This document shows positions 1 to 7,197 of a stretch of 16,458 bases of DNA, piece by piece (position 1 is the first letter of the stretch; each line of letters opens with the position of its first letter). Under the pieces are notes generated by a model. The model saw nothing but the letters and a program-made list of their open reading frames with translations, was not told the origin of the DNA and ran no database searches. Location of the stretch: assembly GCA_036626215.1 (NCBI GenBank), contig JAZKSG010000029.1, positions 1 to 16,458 of the forward strand, read 5' to 3'. This DNA comes from JAZKSG01 sp036626215. Lineage in GTDB: Archaea > Thermoplasmatota > E2 > DHVEG-1. Both the position numbers and the translations under genes were made by a program.

Positions 1-1245
1 CTACTAGGATATGCAGGGGAAATATATGGAGAATATGTGGAAAATCTTTCTTTGGATAGCCGTATAACTATTGCTTCTATGGCCACTGAAATGGGAGGAA
101 TAATAATTTTGTTTCCACCAAACCAAAAAGTCATTAATTTCTATAAAAAACAAAACATCGACATAGAACCTGTTTATGCAGATGAAGACGCTGAATACGA
201 AAAAACTCTAACAGTAGACATAGATGGTTTAGAACCACGGGTTTCACAACCAGGTCATCCAGAAGATGTAACTAAAGTCAACGCTTTAGAGGATATAAAA
301 GTAGACTCTGGTTTCATTGGATCCTGTACCAACGGTCGTTTCGAAGACATGAAACAAGCCGCTGAAATTTTAAAAAACAATAAAGTAGCGCCAGGTAGAG
401 TACTAAAAATTGTTCCATCTACAGACCGAATATGGAAAAAATGTCTTGATGAAGGAATAATAGAGGTTTTTAAAAAAGCTGGTTGTTTAGTCGGAAACGC
501 TGGATGTGCAGGCTGCGCCGCCGGTCAGATAGGTCAAACCGGTAGGCATGAAGTAGAAATTTCTACAGGAAATCGAAACTATGAAGGAAAACAAGGTAAA
601 GGAAACGTATACCTATCCAGTCCCGCAACAGTAGCTGCATCACTTGTGTCAGGTTTTATAACTACATCGGAAAACATACCATCTAAACCTGAAAAAGTGA
701 AAACACCCGAGGAGAAAGAATTCACCGGAGAGAAAACAGAAAAGAAAAAAGATACACCTACCGAAGTTGAAGGAAGGGCATGGGTAATCAAAAAAGACAA
801 CATCGACACAGACATGATATATCATAACAGATATCTTTCGATAACAGATATAGATGAAATGGGGCGGCATACATTTGACAACCTAAAAGGATATGAAGAT
901 TTTGCAGAAAAAGCAAAACCAGGAGACATAGTAGTTGCAGGAGAAAACTTTGGATGCGGAAGCAGTCGACAACAAGCGGTAGACTGCTTTAAATCACTAG
1001 GTATTAATGTTATTGTAGCTGAGTCTTTTGGATCCATTTATGAGCGAAACGCTATAAACAACGCTATGCCTATCATGATGGCAGAAGATATAACAGAAAA
1101 AATAGACGAGGGAGATATTTTAAAGATCAATTTTGAAACAGGAAAAATATATGATAAAACCAAGGATGAAACATTTCAGGTTAAACCTTTTTCTAAACCT
1201 CAATTGGAGATATACCAGCGTGGCGGATTATTGAATAAAAAATAG
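1..1245 (+). CDS. Fused LeuC-LeuD type dehydratase (aconitase superfamily), 5' end outside window
   Basis: The frame is open from base 1, so the gene starts upstream; the in-frame GTG at 37 is internal. The visible 414 residues hold the end of the large (LeuC-like) part and a whole small (LeuD-like) part. The large part has the three [4Fe-4S] cysteines: one in GSCTNGR (codon 325) and a CxxC pair (codons 505 and 514), followed by the STGNRN and SSPATVAAS blocks. A Lys/Glu/Pro-rich linker (about 690-770) leads to the small swivel domain with DNIDTD, the substrate loop YLSITD (832-849) and GENFGCGSSR (943-972). The family isomerises hydroxy-acids by dehydration/rehydration (isopropylmalate, methylmalate, homocitrate or citrate). 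Archaeal enzymes usually have two separate subunits; here they are fused. The loop matches neither the YLRTT (isopropylmalate) nor the YLVYT (homoaconitase) form I recall, so the substrate is left open. The end is convergent with the ABC permease, only 6 bases apart. Confidence 0.88.
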   Translation, partial: LLGYAGEIYGEYVENLSLDSRITIASMATEMGGIIILFPPNQKVINFYKKQNIDIEPVYADEDAEYEKTLTVDIDGLEPRVSQPGHPEDVTKVNALEDIKVDSGFIGSCTNGRFEDMKQAAEILKNNKVAPGRVLKIVPSTDRIWKKCLDEGIIEVFKKAGCLVGNAGCAGCAAGQIGQTGRHEVEISTGNRNYEGKQGKGNVYLSSPATVAASLVSGFITTSENIPSKPEKVKTPEEKEFTGEKTEKKKDTPTEVEGRAWVIKKDNIDTDMIYHNRYLSITDIDEMGRHTFDNLKGYEDFAEKAKPGDIVVAGENFGCGSSRQQAVDCFKSLGINVIVAESFGSIYERNAINNAMPIMMAEDITEKIDEGDILKINFETGKIYDKTKDETFQVKPFSKPQLEIYQRGGLLNKK

Positions 1246-1251
1246 AGGGAA

Positions 1252-2529
1252 CTATCTACGGAAATATTTCAAAAAGCTGCCTTCTCTTTTAGACATCCCT
1301 GTTATAAGCCTATCAGTTTTAAAAACCCATACAGTCAGACTTATCATAGCTATCGCAAAAAAGGAAACGTAGGCTAATCCTGCAGCTACAAACAAGTAAT
1401 TATCAAAAATCAAAGCACGAGGAGCCATCATAGGATGACTAAACGGTATAGCAAAAACAACTCCTTTTAAAACAGATGGTAGTGTATCAAAATCTTTGAA
1501 CATAGTTAAAAACATTGGAACCAAAGCCAACAACGTCACTGGAAACGTAAGAGTTTGTGCAGCTTTATAATTTTTAGCCATGGTTCCTAACAACATACAT
1601 AGCGACAGAGCTGCTACCAATGTAACAAAAACTATAACACCAATTATTATCAGATCGGTAGAAGTCAAAACAAGGTTGTATTCTGATAGATTAATCTGTC
1701 CGCCAGTTCCAAAAGATTGCATCCAGTATCCAAGTCCAAGCATATAGATAACGGTTAACAACAATCCTATTATTGCGCTCGCTATTATTTTACCGGTGAC
1801 GATACTCGTTCTTTTTACTGGTAATGTCAACAAAGTCTCCAACGTTTTGTTTTCTTTTTCCATAGCCATGCTACTGATAACCATGCCACCAGACATGATT
1901 ATAATCATCATCATAACTATCGGTATAGTTGTAGACTGAGAGGATAAAACATTTGTAATTTGACCTGGTGAAAGATTGTTGAACTCTTTATTTTTGAAAA
2001 AAGTGGTACTGTTTAGATGGGTTGGAGACAAAACATTTGAAGCGTTAATCAATGTGTTTTGATTTATCAGATATTGTGAAATGTTTCTATCGACTTTTTG
2101 AAGTAAAAGATTTACAGATTCTGAAGAGATGGTATCTAGTAAACCGGCTCCTTTCATAATCCAAAATATTTTGATCTCGCCAGGTAGACCGTTTTTGATT
2201 TTTTTAGTAAAATTTTCGGGTATGAGAAGGAGAGCTATTCCCTCCTCATCTCTAATATTTTTTAAACCTTGCTGTTTATCTTTATAATCTGTTGAATTAA
2301 AAACCACTTTGGACTGATGGCTAACAACATCAAGGGCGATATCTGAAAAGTTGCCCTCATCCAAGTCTATATAGCCTATAACTGGTTTTTCCTGTATCTG
2401 TTCTTCAATACCGCCCATGGTGTTACCCATGGTCATAAAGACTACAGCCATGATGATGATAGGTAGAAATGTAGCCGGTGTCAACAATTCTTTTAGTTCT
2501 TTCCGGATTATGTTTACCAATGAACTCAT
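1252..2529 (-). CDS. ABC-2 type transporter permease (NatB-like exporter subunit)
   Basis: A 425-residue integral membrane protein that would form the channel of an ABC exporter with the ATPase encoded just upstream. Layout: a short cytoplasmic N-terminus (SLVNIIRKELKELL, typical of ABC-2 permeases), TM1 at about 18-36, a large extracytoplasmic domain (about 40-200), then five TM segments near 202-222, 247-269, 291-315, 326-344 and 379-404. Right after TM2 lies the MEKENKTLETLLTLPVKR stretch (223-240), the cytoplasmic coupling element common in Na+/drug/ABC-2 permeases. Start ATG overlaps the ATPase stop as ATGA (2526-2529), so the two are translationally coupled. The family exports drugs, lipids, Na+ or peptides; nothing here identifies the substrate. 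Confidence 0.9.
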   Translation of the reverse strand: MSSLVNIIRKELKELLTPATFLPIIIMAVVFMTMGNTMGGIEEQIQEKPVIGYIDLDEGNFSDIALDVVSHQSKVVFNSTDYKDKQQGLKNIRDEEGIALLLIPENFTKKIKNGLPGEIKIFWIMKGAGLLDTISSESVNLLLQKVDRNISQYLINQNTLINASNVLSPTHLNSTTFFKNKEFNNLSPGQITNVLSSQSTTIPIVMMMIIIMSGGMVISSMAMEKENKTLETLLTLPVKRTSIVTGKIIASAIIGLLLTVIYMLGLGYWMQSFGTGGQINLSEYNLVLTSTDLIIIGVIVFVTLVAALSLCMLLGTMAKNYKAAQTLTFPVTLLALVPMFLTMFKDFDTLPSVLKGVVFAIPFSHPMMAPRALIFDNYLFVAAGLAYVSFFAIAMISLTVWVFKTDRLITGMSKREGSFLKYFRR

Positions 2530-3236
2530 TTTACCACCTGTGTGAACACTTCTTCGATATTCTTCGCTTTATGTTTATCCATCAAAGCAGAAGGTTTTCC
2601 TTGTTCAACTATTACGCCATCATCTATCAGAACTATGTGGTCACAGAGAAATTCTACCTCTAACATGTTATGTGAAGACACTATCACAGTGGTGCCATCA
2701 TCTGTAGTGTTTTTAATCAGGTTTCTTATCTCCTGGGCGTTAACTACATCTAAACCGCTAGTAGGTTCATCGAGAATAGCTAAACGAGGATTATTCATCA
2801 GAGCTCTTCCTACGAGAAGACGTCGTTTCATGCCTTTACTATAAGTCTCAACTTTATCATCGATACGACCTGCGAGATCAGCTATTTCAATACCTTTTTC
2901 CACCATTTTTTGTTTATGGCCAAAGAAATTTGCGATAAAATTAAGATATTCTCTACCTGTAAGATTTTTATATGCACCGGCATCCTCGGGGAGATAACTA
3001 ATAATTCTACGGATGCTTTCAGGGTTTTTCTGAAGATTGTAACCCATAATGTTTACACTACCGGAGGTAACACTCAGCAGAGTGGATAATATACGTAGAA
3101 TAGTAGTTTTACCAGCTCCGTTAGGACCTATCAAACCAAAAATTTGTTCAGGTTGTACGTCAAAAGATACGGCTTTGACTGCTTCAACATCTCCGTAATG
3201 TTTAACCAAATTTTCAACTTTTACAGCGGATTCCAT
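2526..3236 (-). CDS. ABC transporter ATP-binding protein (NatA/CcmA type)
   Basis: A 236-residue cytoplasmic ATPase that powers the neighbouring permease. Walker A GPNGAGKT at 37-44, ABC signature in the variant form YSKGMKRR at 132-139, Walker B LAILDEPTSGLD at 152-163 and the switch His in SSHN at 187-190. At the Q-loop position it reads YLPED (81-85), as is usual for the NatA-like exporter group, so this is not a defect. Length is normal for a single nucleotide-binding domain. It is the first gene of a two-gene unit and starts 32 bases after the UPF0145 gene, beyond a T10 run on the coding strand. No clear Shine-Dalgarno sequence precedes the ATG. A known relationship to multidrug or Na+ exporters gives only a general function. 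Confidence 0.93.
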   Translation of the reverse strand: MESAVKVENLVKHYGDVEAVKAVSFDVQPEQIFGLIGPNGAGKTTILRILSTLLSVTSGSVNIMGYNLQKNPESIRRIISYLPEDAGAYKNLTGREYLNFIANFFGHKQKMVEKGIEIADLAGRIDDKVETYSKGMKRRLLVGRALMNNPRLAILDEPTSGLDVVNAQEIRNLIKNTTDDGTTVIVSSHNMLEVEFLCDHIVLIDDGVIVEQGKPSALMDKHKAKNIEEVFTQVVK

Positions 3237-3245
3237 AGGTCAAAC

Positions 3246-3255
3246 AAAAAAAAAA
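3246..3255 (-). terminator. T10 run after the UPF0145 gene
   Basis: Ten consecutive A on the + strand give a T10 tract on the coding strand, 13 bases past the UPF0145 stop codon and 10 bases before the ABC ATPase start. Oligo-T tracts alone can end archaeal transcription, so this may separate the two units or attenuate read-through. Confidence 0.5.
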
Positions 3256-3268
3256 TCAATCACTTTTT

Positions 3269-3583
3269 TTATTCTAGTTTTACAGCAGTACCATACACCA
3301 ATATTTCTGCTGCACCACCCATTATCCCTGAAGTCATGAAACGAACATTGATAACTGCATCTGCACCGAGTTTTTCTGCTTTGTCGATCATACGTTTTAA
3401 AGCTACTTCTCTACTCTCTGACAACATCTCAGTATATTCCTTTATCTCCCCTCCAGCTATGTGTCGAAGACCAGCACGGAAATCTTTACCTATGCCTTTC
3501 GCCTGGATAGTATGTCCTCGTACCAAATCAATTGCTTCTTTTATTTTTCTACCAGGTATAAAATCAGTATTCACAATTATCAT
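3269..3583 (-). CDS. UPF0145 / YbjQ-like protein
   Basis: A 104-residue soluble protein of the UPF0145 (YbjQ, sometimes 'heavy-metal-binding domain') family. It starts MIIVNTDFIPGRKI, has the central GLRHIAGGEIKEYTEML block (38-54), the helix ending AEKLGADAVINVRF (69-82) and the last strand VYGTAVKLE; this order is diagnostic of the family, which forms ring-shaped oligomers in known structures. The biochemical role is unknown; the metal-binding label comes from homology only and I see no Cys at all here. Its ATG overlaps the stop of the upstream two-TM gene (ATGA, 3580-3583), so they are coupled and may act together at the membrane. Confidence 0.88.
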   Translation of the reverse strand: MIIVNTDFIPGRKIKEAIDLVRGHTIQAKGIGKDFRAGLRHIAGGEIKEYTEMLSESREVALKRMIDKAEKLGADAVINVRFMTSGIMGGAAEILVYGTAVKLE

Positions 3584-3822
3584 GGTTCAAGATCCTCCTC
3601 ATCTATTTCAGTCTGCAATTGTTTTTTTCCTCTTTGTTGCTCTATAAATATCGAAATAAAAAGTAAAACTAATCCCACTATTATCGCAGATGCACCAAAA
3701 GCCACTACGACATCCATCCTTTCAAGACTTAAACCCTGGAATCCTTCATATATACCATATAAGAATAGTATTAAAATTCCTGCTACAAACACAGCCATAC
3801 CAGCTAATTTCCCATACCTCAT
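3580..3822 (-). CDS. Small two-TM membrane protein coupled to UPF0145 gene
   Basis: An 80-residue protein with two predicted membrane helices (about 5-24 and 37-60) and an acidic, hydrophilic C-terminal tail (QRGKKQLQTEIDEEDLEP). No known catalytic motif. The start ATG is preceded by AGGTG (3830-3834) at 7 bases, a good Shine-Dalgarno match. It is the first gene of a two-gene unit: the stop overlaps the start of the UPF0145 protein by 4 bases. A membrane partner or anchor for the soluble UPF0145 ring is a reasonable guess, but function is unknown. Confidence 0.8.
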   Translation of the reverse strand: MRYGKLAGMAVFVAGILILFLYGIYEGFQGLSLERMDVVVAFGASAIIVGLVLLFISIFIEQQRGKKQLQTEIDEEDLEP

Positions 3823-3852
3823 AAAACTACACCTATTCCTCTTCTATTCCAA

Positions 3853-3886
3853 CACCAAAAGTATATCTAGATGATGTATTTAATAG
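3853..3886 (-). promoter_or_regulatory. TATA-type promoter for the two-TM/UPF0145 unit
   Basis: On the minus strand CTATTAAATAC (3876-3886) resembles an archaeal TATA box; a start about 25 bases downstream (near 3853) would give a leader of roughly 30 bases carrying the AGGTG site. AT-rich background lowers certainty. Confidence 0.35.
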
Positions 3887-3894
3887 TATAGATG

Positions 3895-3901
3895 AAAAAA
3901 A
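3895..3901 (-). terminator. T7 run after tyrS
   Basis: Seven T on the coding strand about 12 bases past the tyrS stop, in the 90-base gap before the next gene; a likely oligo-T terminator of the purB-tyrS unit. Confidence 0.45.
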
Positions 3902-3912
3902 CAACGTTAACA

Positions 3913-4953
3913 CTATCTTGTAATCCCCAGTTTTTTCATCTTTTCAAAGTTTTCAGAATGTTTTTCAAAGTACTCATGAACTGGTTTCAAAATCTGGTTG
4001 ATATAGCGGACAGTAGCGTTTTTTAGATCCAACGGATGAAGACCTGCTTGGTACTCCTCTTCTAATTTTTCGTATGATTCAAACTGTAGATTGCCACCAA
4101 ATTTTTCAGGTCTTTCTATCAGGAAAACATCGTTTTGAAATTCTGGAAAAATTACGTATTTACACATCTCCAAAACCGGGTTTCCCTCCACCTGTTTTTC
4201 TGGACAATATGCTTTTTTTATCTTACGTTCAACTTCCTCCGGGCGATCATGTATACTTATCATCGAATCAGGTTTGCTTTTACTCATCTTAGATTCTGTT
4301 GGATCCATCCGTCCACCTGCTTGAAGACCTGTCAATAAGGGCGTATGAACAGCTACAGGTGATTTACGGTTAAGCTTCTTAGAGACATCTCTGCAGAGCA
4401 TATGTGCATGACGTTGATCCATACCGCCATAGGCTACATCGAGATCAAGATAAAAAATATCGCTTACCTGCATAGCAGGATAAAAAAGCTTGCTGAGATC
4501 TTTCTCTGCTTCATCCTCTTCACGACCCATGATGTCCATAGCGCGTTTAACGCGAGCGAGAGTAGTCTCTTTGGATACACGCAACACGAGCTCCCAATAA
4601 TCAGAGTCATCTACATAATCACTTGCATATACAAAAGAAAGTTTATCTGTATCTACACCCATAGCCGCAAAACAATCTTCCATGTAACGACCACAAAGCC
4701 TGATTTTTTCGAGATCTCCACCAAGCTTGTCGTTTATATAGGCATGCCAATCCGCAAGCAGCACAGTAAAATCAAAACCACAATCCAAGAAATCTTGTAT
4801 TTTGTTAGAACAAACCTTCCATCCCAGGTGAACAGTGCCAGATGGTTCAAAACCAATATAAGCACGTCTAGACTTTTTCTTTAAAACTTTTTTTAATTCA
4901 GCTGGTTTGACTATTTCCTCTGTGTTAAAAGAAATCTTTTCAAAATCACTCAT
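3913..4953 (-). CDS. tyrS: Tyrosyl-tRNA synthetase (archaeal type)
   Basis: Class I synthetase charging tRNA-Tyr, 346 residues, somewhat longer than the M. jannaschii enzyme. The N-terminal AYIGFEPSG block (31-39) carries the tyrosine-contact Tyr32; Tyr158, Gln162, Asp165 and Gln180 match the spacing of the M. jannaschii tyrosine-binding set (151/155/158/173), which rules out TrpRS. KMSKS is exact at 222-226. The HIGH motif reads HLGW (42-45): the last His is Trp, a position that varies among archaeal TyrRS. The C-terminal block ending with HPLDLKNATVRYINQIL (306-322) is the usual archaeal anticodon/helical region. A GGTGAT site lies 8 bases before the ATG, within the 16-base gap after purB, so the gene is the second in a purB-tyrS operon. 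Confidence 0.96.
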   Translation of the reverse strand: MSDFEKISFNTEEIVKPAELKKVLKKKSRRAYIGFEPSGTVHLGWKVCSNKIQDFLDCGFDFTVLLADWHAYINDKLGGDLEKIRLCGRYMEDCFAAMGVDTDKLSFVYASDYVDDSDYWELVLRVSKETTLARVKRAMDIMGREEDEAEKDLSKLFYPAMQVSDIFYLDLDVAYGGMDQRHAHMLCRDVSKKLNRKSPVAVHTPLLTGLQAGGRMDPTESKMSKSKPDSMISIHDRPEEVERKIKKAYCPEKQVEGNPVLEMCKYVIFPEFQNDVFLIERPEKFGGNLQFESYEKLEEEYQAGLHPLDLKNATVRYINQILKPVHEYFEKHSENFEKMKKLGITR

Positions 4954-4969
4954 ATTTTTTTATCACCAA

Positions 4970-6316
4970 TTATCGTTCAAATTTTTTGATTACTCTATCG
5001 ATTATCTCATAGGTTGCACCTAAATAGTTTTCAGGTTTTAACGCCTCCTCTATTTCATCCTCAGAAAGCAGATATGGTTTATCACTTTCAGAGATAAAAG
5101 TCTCTTCAAGGGTTTTATTTTCGGCTGCCGCTTTAAGAGCCACTTTACGCATGAGCTCATGAGCTTCTCCCCGACCCATTCCTTTCTCTATAAGTTTTGT
5201 CATCAGTGACTCTGACATAGGGAGACCTTTTGTTATTTTCAGATTTTTTTTCATCTGCTCAGGATACACTTTAAGATTTTTGAAAACCTTGATTGCTTGT
5301 TGTATAATCCAATCAGTTAAAATTATAGAATGAGCTATAATGAACCGCTCACTCGACGAGTTACATAAATCTCTTTCATGCCATTGAATCGCGTTTTCAT
5401 AAGTAGGTGTTGAAAAACTTCTGATGATACGAGCAAGTCCACATATCTGTTCACATGTTATAGGGTTTTTCTTATGTGGCATAGTGCTACTACCAACCTG
5501 TTTTTTCTTCTCAAAAGACTCTGCAGCTTCCCGGATTTCATCTCTTTGAAGATTACGTATCTCCGTTGCAAACTTCTCTAAACTAGTAGCGATATTACTC
5601 AAAATAGCGATTAACTCGTTGTAACGATCCCGACAAACAATCTGAGTGCTAACATCCTCAACACCCAAACCCAAATCTTTCAACATAATTTTTTGAAGTT
5701 CTAAAGCATGTTCACCAAGAGCAGCGCCAGTACCTACAGCACCAGAAAGTTTGCCTACCAACAGTCGACTTTTACACTCATATAAACGTTCAAGATGACG
5801 ATCAATCTCCATGGCATAACCCGCCATCTTTAAACCAAAAGTTATAGGGATGGTCTGTTGGCCATGTGTGCGACCTGGCATAACCGTTTCACGATGTTTT
5901 TTAGCTAGTGAAACAAAAATATTTCTAAGATTTTTCAACCCATTCTTAACAAAATTAGTAGAATCAGCGAACTGTAAAGCATTAGCTGTATCTACGATAT
6001 CATAGCTAGTAGCTCCAAGATGGACATATTTACCCGCTTCATCTTTACACTGTTCCGCTAAAGCCCGAGTGACAGCCATTATATCATGTTTTGTCTCAGC
6101 TTCAATTTCTTTTACTCGCTCGACTTTTACAAACTTGGTAGAAGCTTTTTCGGTGATTTCCTCCGCAGCTTTTTTAGGAATATTACCAACCTTTGCATGT
6201 GCACGAGCAAGAGCAGCTTCAACATCTAACAGATACTGAAGACGGTGTTTTTCACCAAAAATTTCTTTCAACTCATTCCTACCATAACGATAATCAAGTG
6301 GACATACAGGATCCAT
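4970..6316 (-). CDS. purB: Adenylosuccinate lyase
   Basis: Cytosolic enzyme of purine synthesis that removes fumarate from SAICAR and from adenylosuccinate. Family landmarks: KHDIMA near residue 76, HLGATSYD near 99, the general-acid block PGRTHGQQTIPITFG near 147 and the superfamily signature VGSSTMPHKKNP near 274, with the catalytic Ser in its flexible loop. Length (448 residues) is normal. I take the ATG at 6316, giving MDPVCPLDYRYG, which fits the usual short N-terminus; a GTG four codons upstream (6328) is the alternative, and neither has a clear Shine-Dalgarno site. Homology to argininosuccinate lyase and fumarase exists, but the DYRYG N-terminus and overall motif set favour PurB. The stop is 16 bases before tyrS. 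Confidence 0.95.
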   Translation of the reverse strand: MDPVCPLDYRYGRNELKEIFGEKHRLQYLLDVEAALARAHAKVGNIPKKAAEEITEKASTKFVKVERVKEIEAETKHDIMAVTRALAEQCKDEAGKYVHLGATSYDIVDTANALQFADSTNFVKNGLKNLRNIFVSLAKKHRETVMPGRTHGQQTIPITFGLKMAGYAMEIDRHLERLYECKSRLLVGKLSGAVGTGAALGEHALELQKIMLKDLGLGVEDVSTQIVCRDRYNELIAILSNIATSLEKFATEIRNLQRDEIREAAESFEKKKQVGSSTMPHKKNPITCEQICGLARIIRSFSTPTYENAIQWHERDLCNSSSERFIIAHSIILTDWIIQQAIKVFKNLKVYPEQMKKNLKITKGLPMSESLMTKLIEKGMGRGEAHELMRKVALKAAAENKTLEETFISESDKPYLLSEDEIEEALKPENYLGATYEIIDRVIKKFER

Positions 6317-6600
6317 TTTATTATTCACAAAAAACTGAAATCAGTTCATAGTTAATGTTATTTTTCCAAATTAATAGAAAAAAATGTAGAGAGGAAATGG
6401 AGGAGGGATGAGATGCCTCTACATTTTTCCTCTCAAATATGGTGTACCAAAGATGAAGGAGGGAATTTTGTTGGAGTGGGAGAGTGTCAATTCTCCAACT
6501 ATTTTGGTTGTCTCAGTCGTCTGAATAGAAATTTTCAATAATAAAAGGTTGGAAAACGTTCGGGAAAAACCAAATCAAAAAAAGAGAAAAAATGTTTTAA
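6317..6600. other. Intergenic region with nested inverted repeats, possible structured RNA
   Basis: About 280 bases between purB and the response-regulator gene with no convincing protein gene. The middle (about 6380-6525) is visibly richer in G/C and purines than the flanking AT-rich spacer. It holds a perfect 12-bp inverted repeat, an overlapping 9-bp one, and a separate 7-bp hairpin (GTTGGAG 6470-6476 with CTCCAAC 6493-6499). It could be the 5' leader of purB, the 3' end of the regulator transcript, or an independent small RNA on either strand. A 23-codon ORF (6453-6524, +) exists but lacks a ribosome site. No known RNA family was recognised. Confidence 0.4.
6380..6434. repeat. Two mutually exclusive inverted repeats
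   Basis: Helix A pairs 6380-6391 (AAAAATGTAGAG) with 6417-6428, 12 perfect base pairs with a 25-base loop. Helix B pairs 6389-6397 (GAGAGGAAA) with 6426-6434, 9 perfect pairs. The arms overlap by three bases on each side, so in RNA the two stems could not form fully together. On the minus strand helix A ends in seven T (6378-6384), like a hairpin plus T-run terminator, 50-odd bases before purB. Confidence 0.6.
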
Positions 6601-6984
6601 TTAGAAAAAGCTGTCGCCGGAGAGTACTCTTTCAATTTTATCTTTCAAATCGTTTATCTCAAAAGGTTTCTTTATACAGTAGGTGTTAGTCTCCATTCCT
6701 TTTTTGAGTGTTTCTCTATCGTTTAAAGCTGTTAAAAATATTATAGGGATGTCGACCCAGTCATTACTGTTTTTAAGTTCGTCAAAAACTTCCCAGCCGT
6801 CCATACCTGGCATCATAATGTCAAGGATTATTAGATCCGGGTCCAAACCTCTGTTTAGTAGCTCAAAGCATTCTTCTCCGTTTGTTGCACCTATTACTTC
6901 GTATCTTTTAGATAAACGATTTAATCCTAGTTTAATTGAGGTTACTACATCTGAATCGTCATCTACCACCATTATTTTAACCAA
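6601..6984 (-). CDS. Stand-alone response regulator receiver (CheY-like)
   Basis: A 127-residue single REC domain with no output domain. Acidic pocket Asp8-Asp10 (VVDDD), phosphoacceptor Asp55 in LIILDIMMPGMDG, switch Thr85 (FLTA) and Lys106 of KKPF are all present, so it should be phosphorylated by a histidine kinase. The start is TTG at 6984: it has AGGAGGA (6991-6997) six bases upstream and gives MVKIMVVDDD, the usual N-terminus, while the ATG at 6972 is 18 bases from that site and would trim the first strand. No kinase is in the window, so it is an orphan here. Divergent from hsp20. It could act by protein contact, as CheY or Spo0F do, rather than by DNA binding. Confidence 0.92.
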   Translation of the reverse strand: MVKIMVVDDDSDVVTSIKLGLNRLSKRYEVIGATNGEECFELLNRGLDPDLIILDIMMPGMDGWEVFDELKNSNDWVDIPIIFLTALNDRETLKKGMETNTYCIKKPFEINDLKDKIERVLSGDSFF

Positions 6985-6990
6985 GACTTT

Positions 6991-6997
6991 TCCTCCT
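6991..6997 (-). promoter_or_regulatory. Shine-Dalgarno site selecting the TTG start
   Basis: AGGAGGA on the minus strand, 6 bases from the TTG at 6984. It is the strongest ribosome site on the minus strand of this window and decides the start of the response regulator. Confidence 0.75.
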
Positions 6998-7133
6998 AGC
7001 TATCTTTAGCCTTAATTTAATAGAACTGTTTCTACTATTTATTTTTAATGTAAACGACAGAAAGCTAAAAAAGTTTTTTTTATTTTTTTATGAAGATATT
7101 ACTTGTTTGTTTTTGGAAATAAGAAATAACGGG

Positions 7134-7172
7134 CGAAAGGTTTTTATAGAAGAACATATAGATTTTATATGT
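7134..7172 (+). promoter_or_regulatory. hsp20 promoter with candidate operator
   Basis: BRE-like CGAAAGG (7134-7140) followed by TATA-like TTTTTATA (7141-7148); the expected start is near 7170, giving a leader of about 28 bases. Between TATA box and start lies a perfect 7-bp inverted repeat, ACATATA (7154-7160) and TATATGT (7166-7172), with a 5-base spacer. That is where archaeal repressors commonly block transcription, so a heat-shock repressor site is a fair inference. The arms are AT-only apart from one C/G pair, so chance is possible. Confidence 0.5.
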
Positions 7173-7197
7173 GGAAGAAATTGGAGGTGAAAAAACT

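Noticed and set aside
1240..1260. Terminator between leuCD and the ABC permease
   Set aside because: Only 6 bases separate the stop codons and neither strand has a hairpin or convincing T-run there.
2978..3000. Missing Gln in the ABC ATPase Q-loop (YLPED)
   Set aside because: This form is usual for NatA/CcmA-like exporter ATPases, so it is not a sign of an inactive protein.
3144..3874. Two + strand frames of 137-167 codons
   Set aside because: Antisense to the ABC ATPase, UPF0145 and two-TM genes, which have overlapping ATGA junctions and clear family motifs.
4402..4884. 160-codon + strand frame
   Set aside because: Antisense of tyrS; no ribosome site and no family features.
6453..6524. 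23-codon ORF on the + strand in the purB/regulator gap
   Set aside because: No ribosome site or promoter at fitting distance, and it lies across a hairpin; more likely part of an RNA element or spacer.
7060..7110. A/T-run inverted repeat (AAAAAA-G-TTTTTTTT) in the regulator/hsp20 gap as a terminator
   Set aside because: No + strand transcript is evident upstream for it to end; it may be plain low-complexity promoter spacer.
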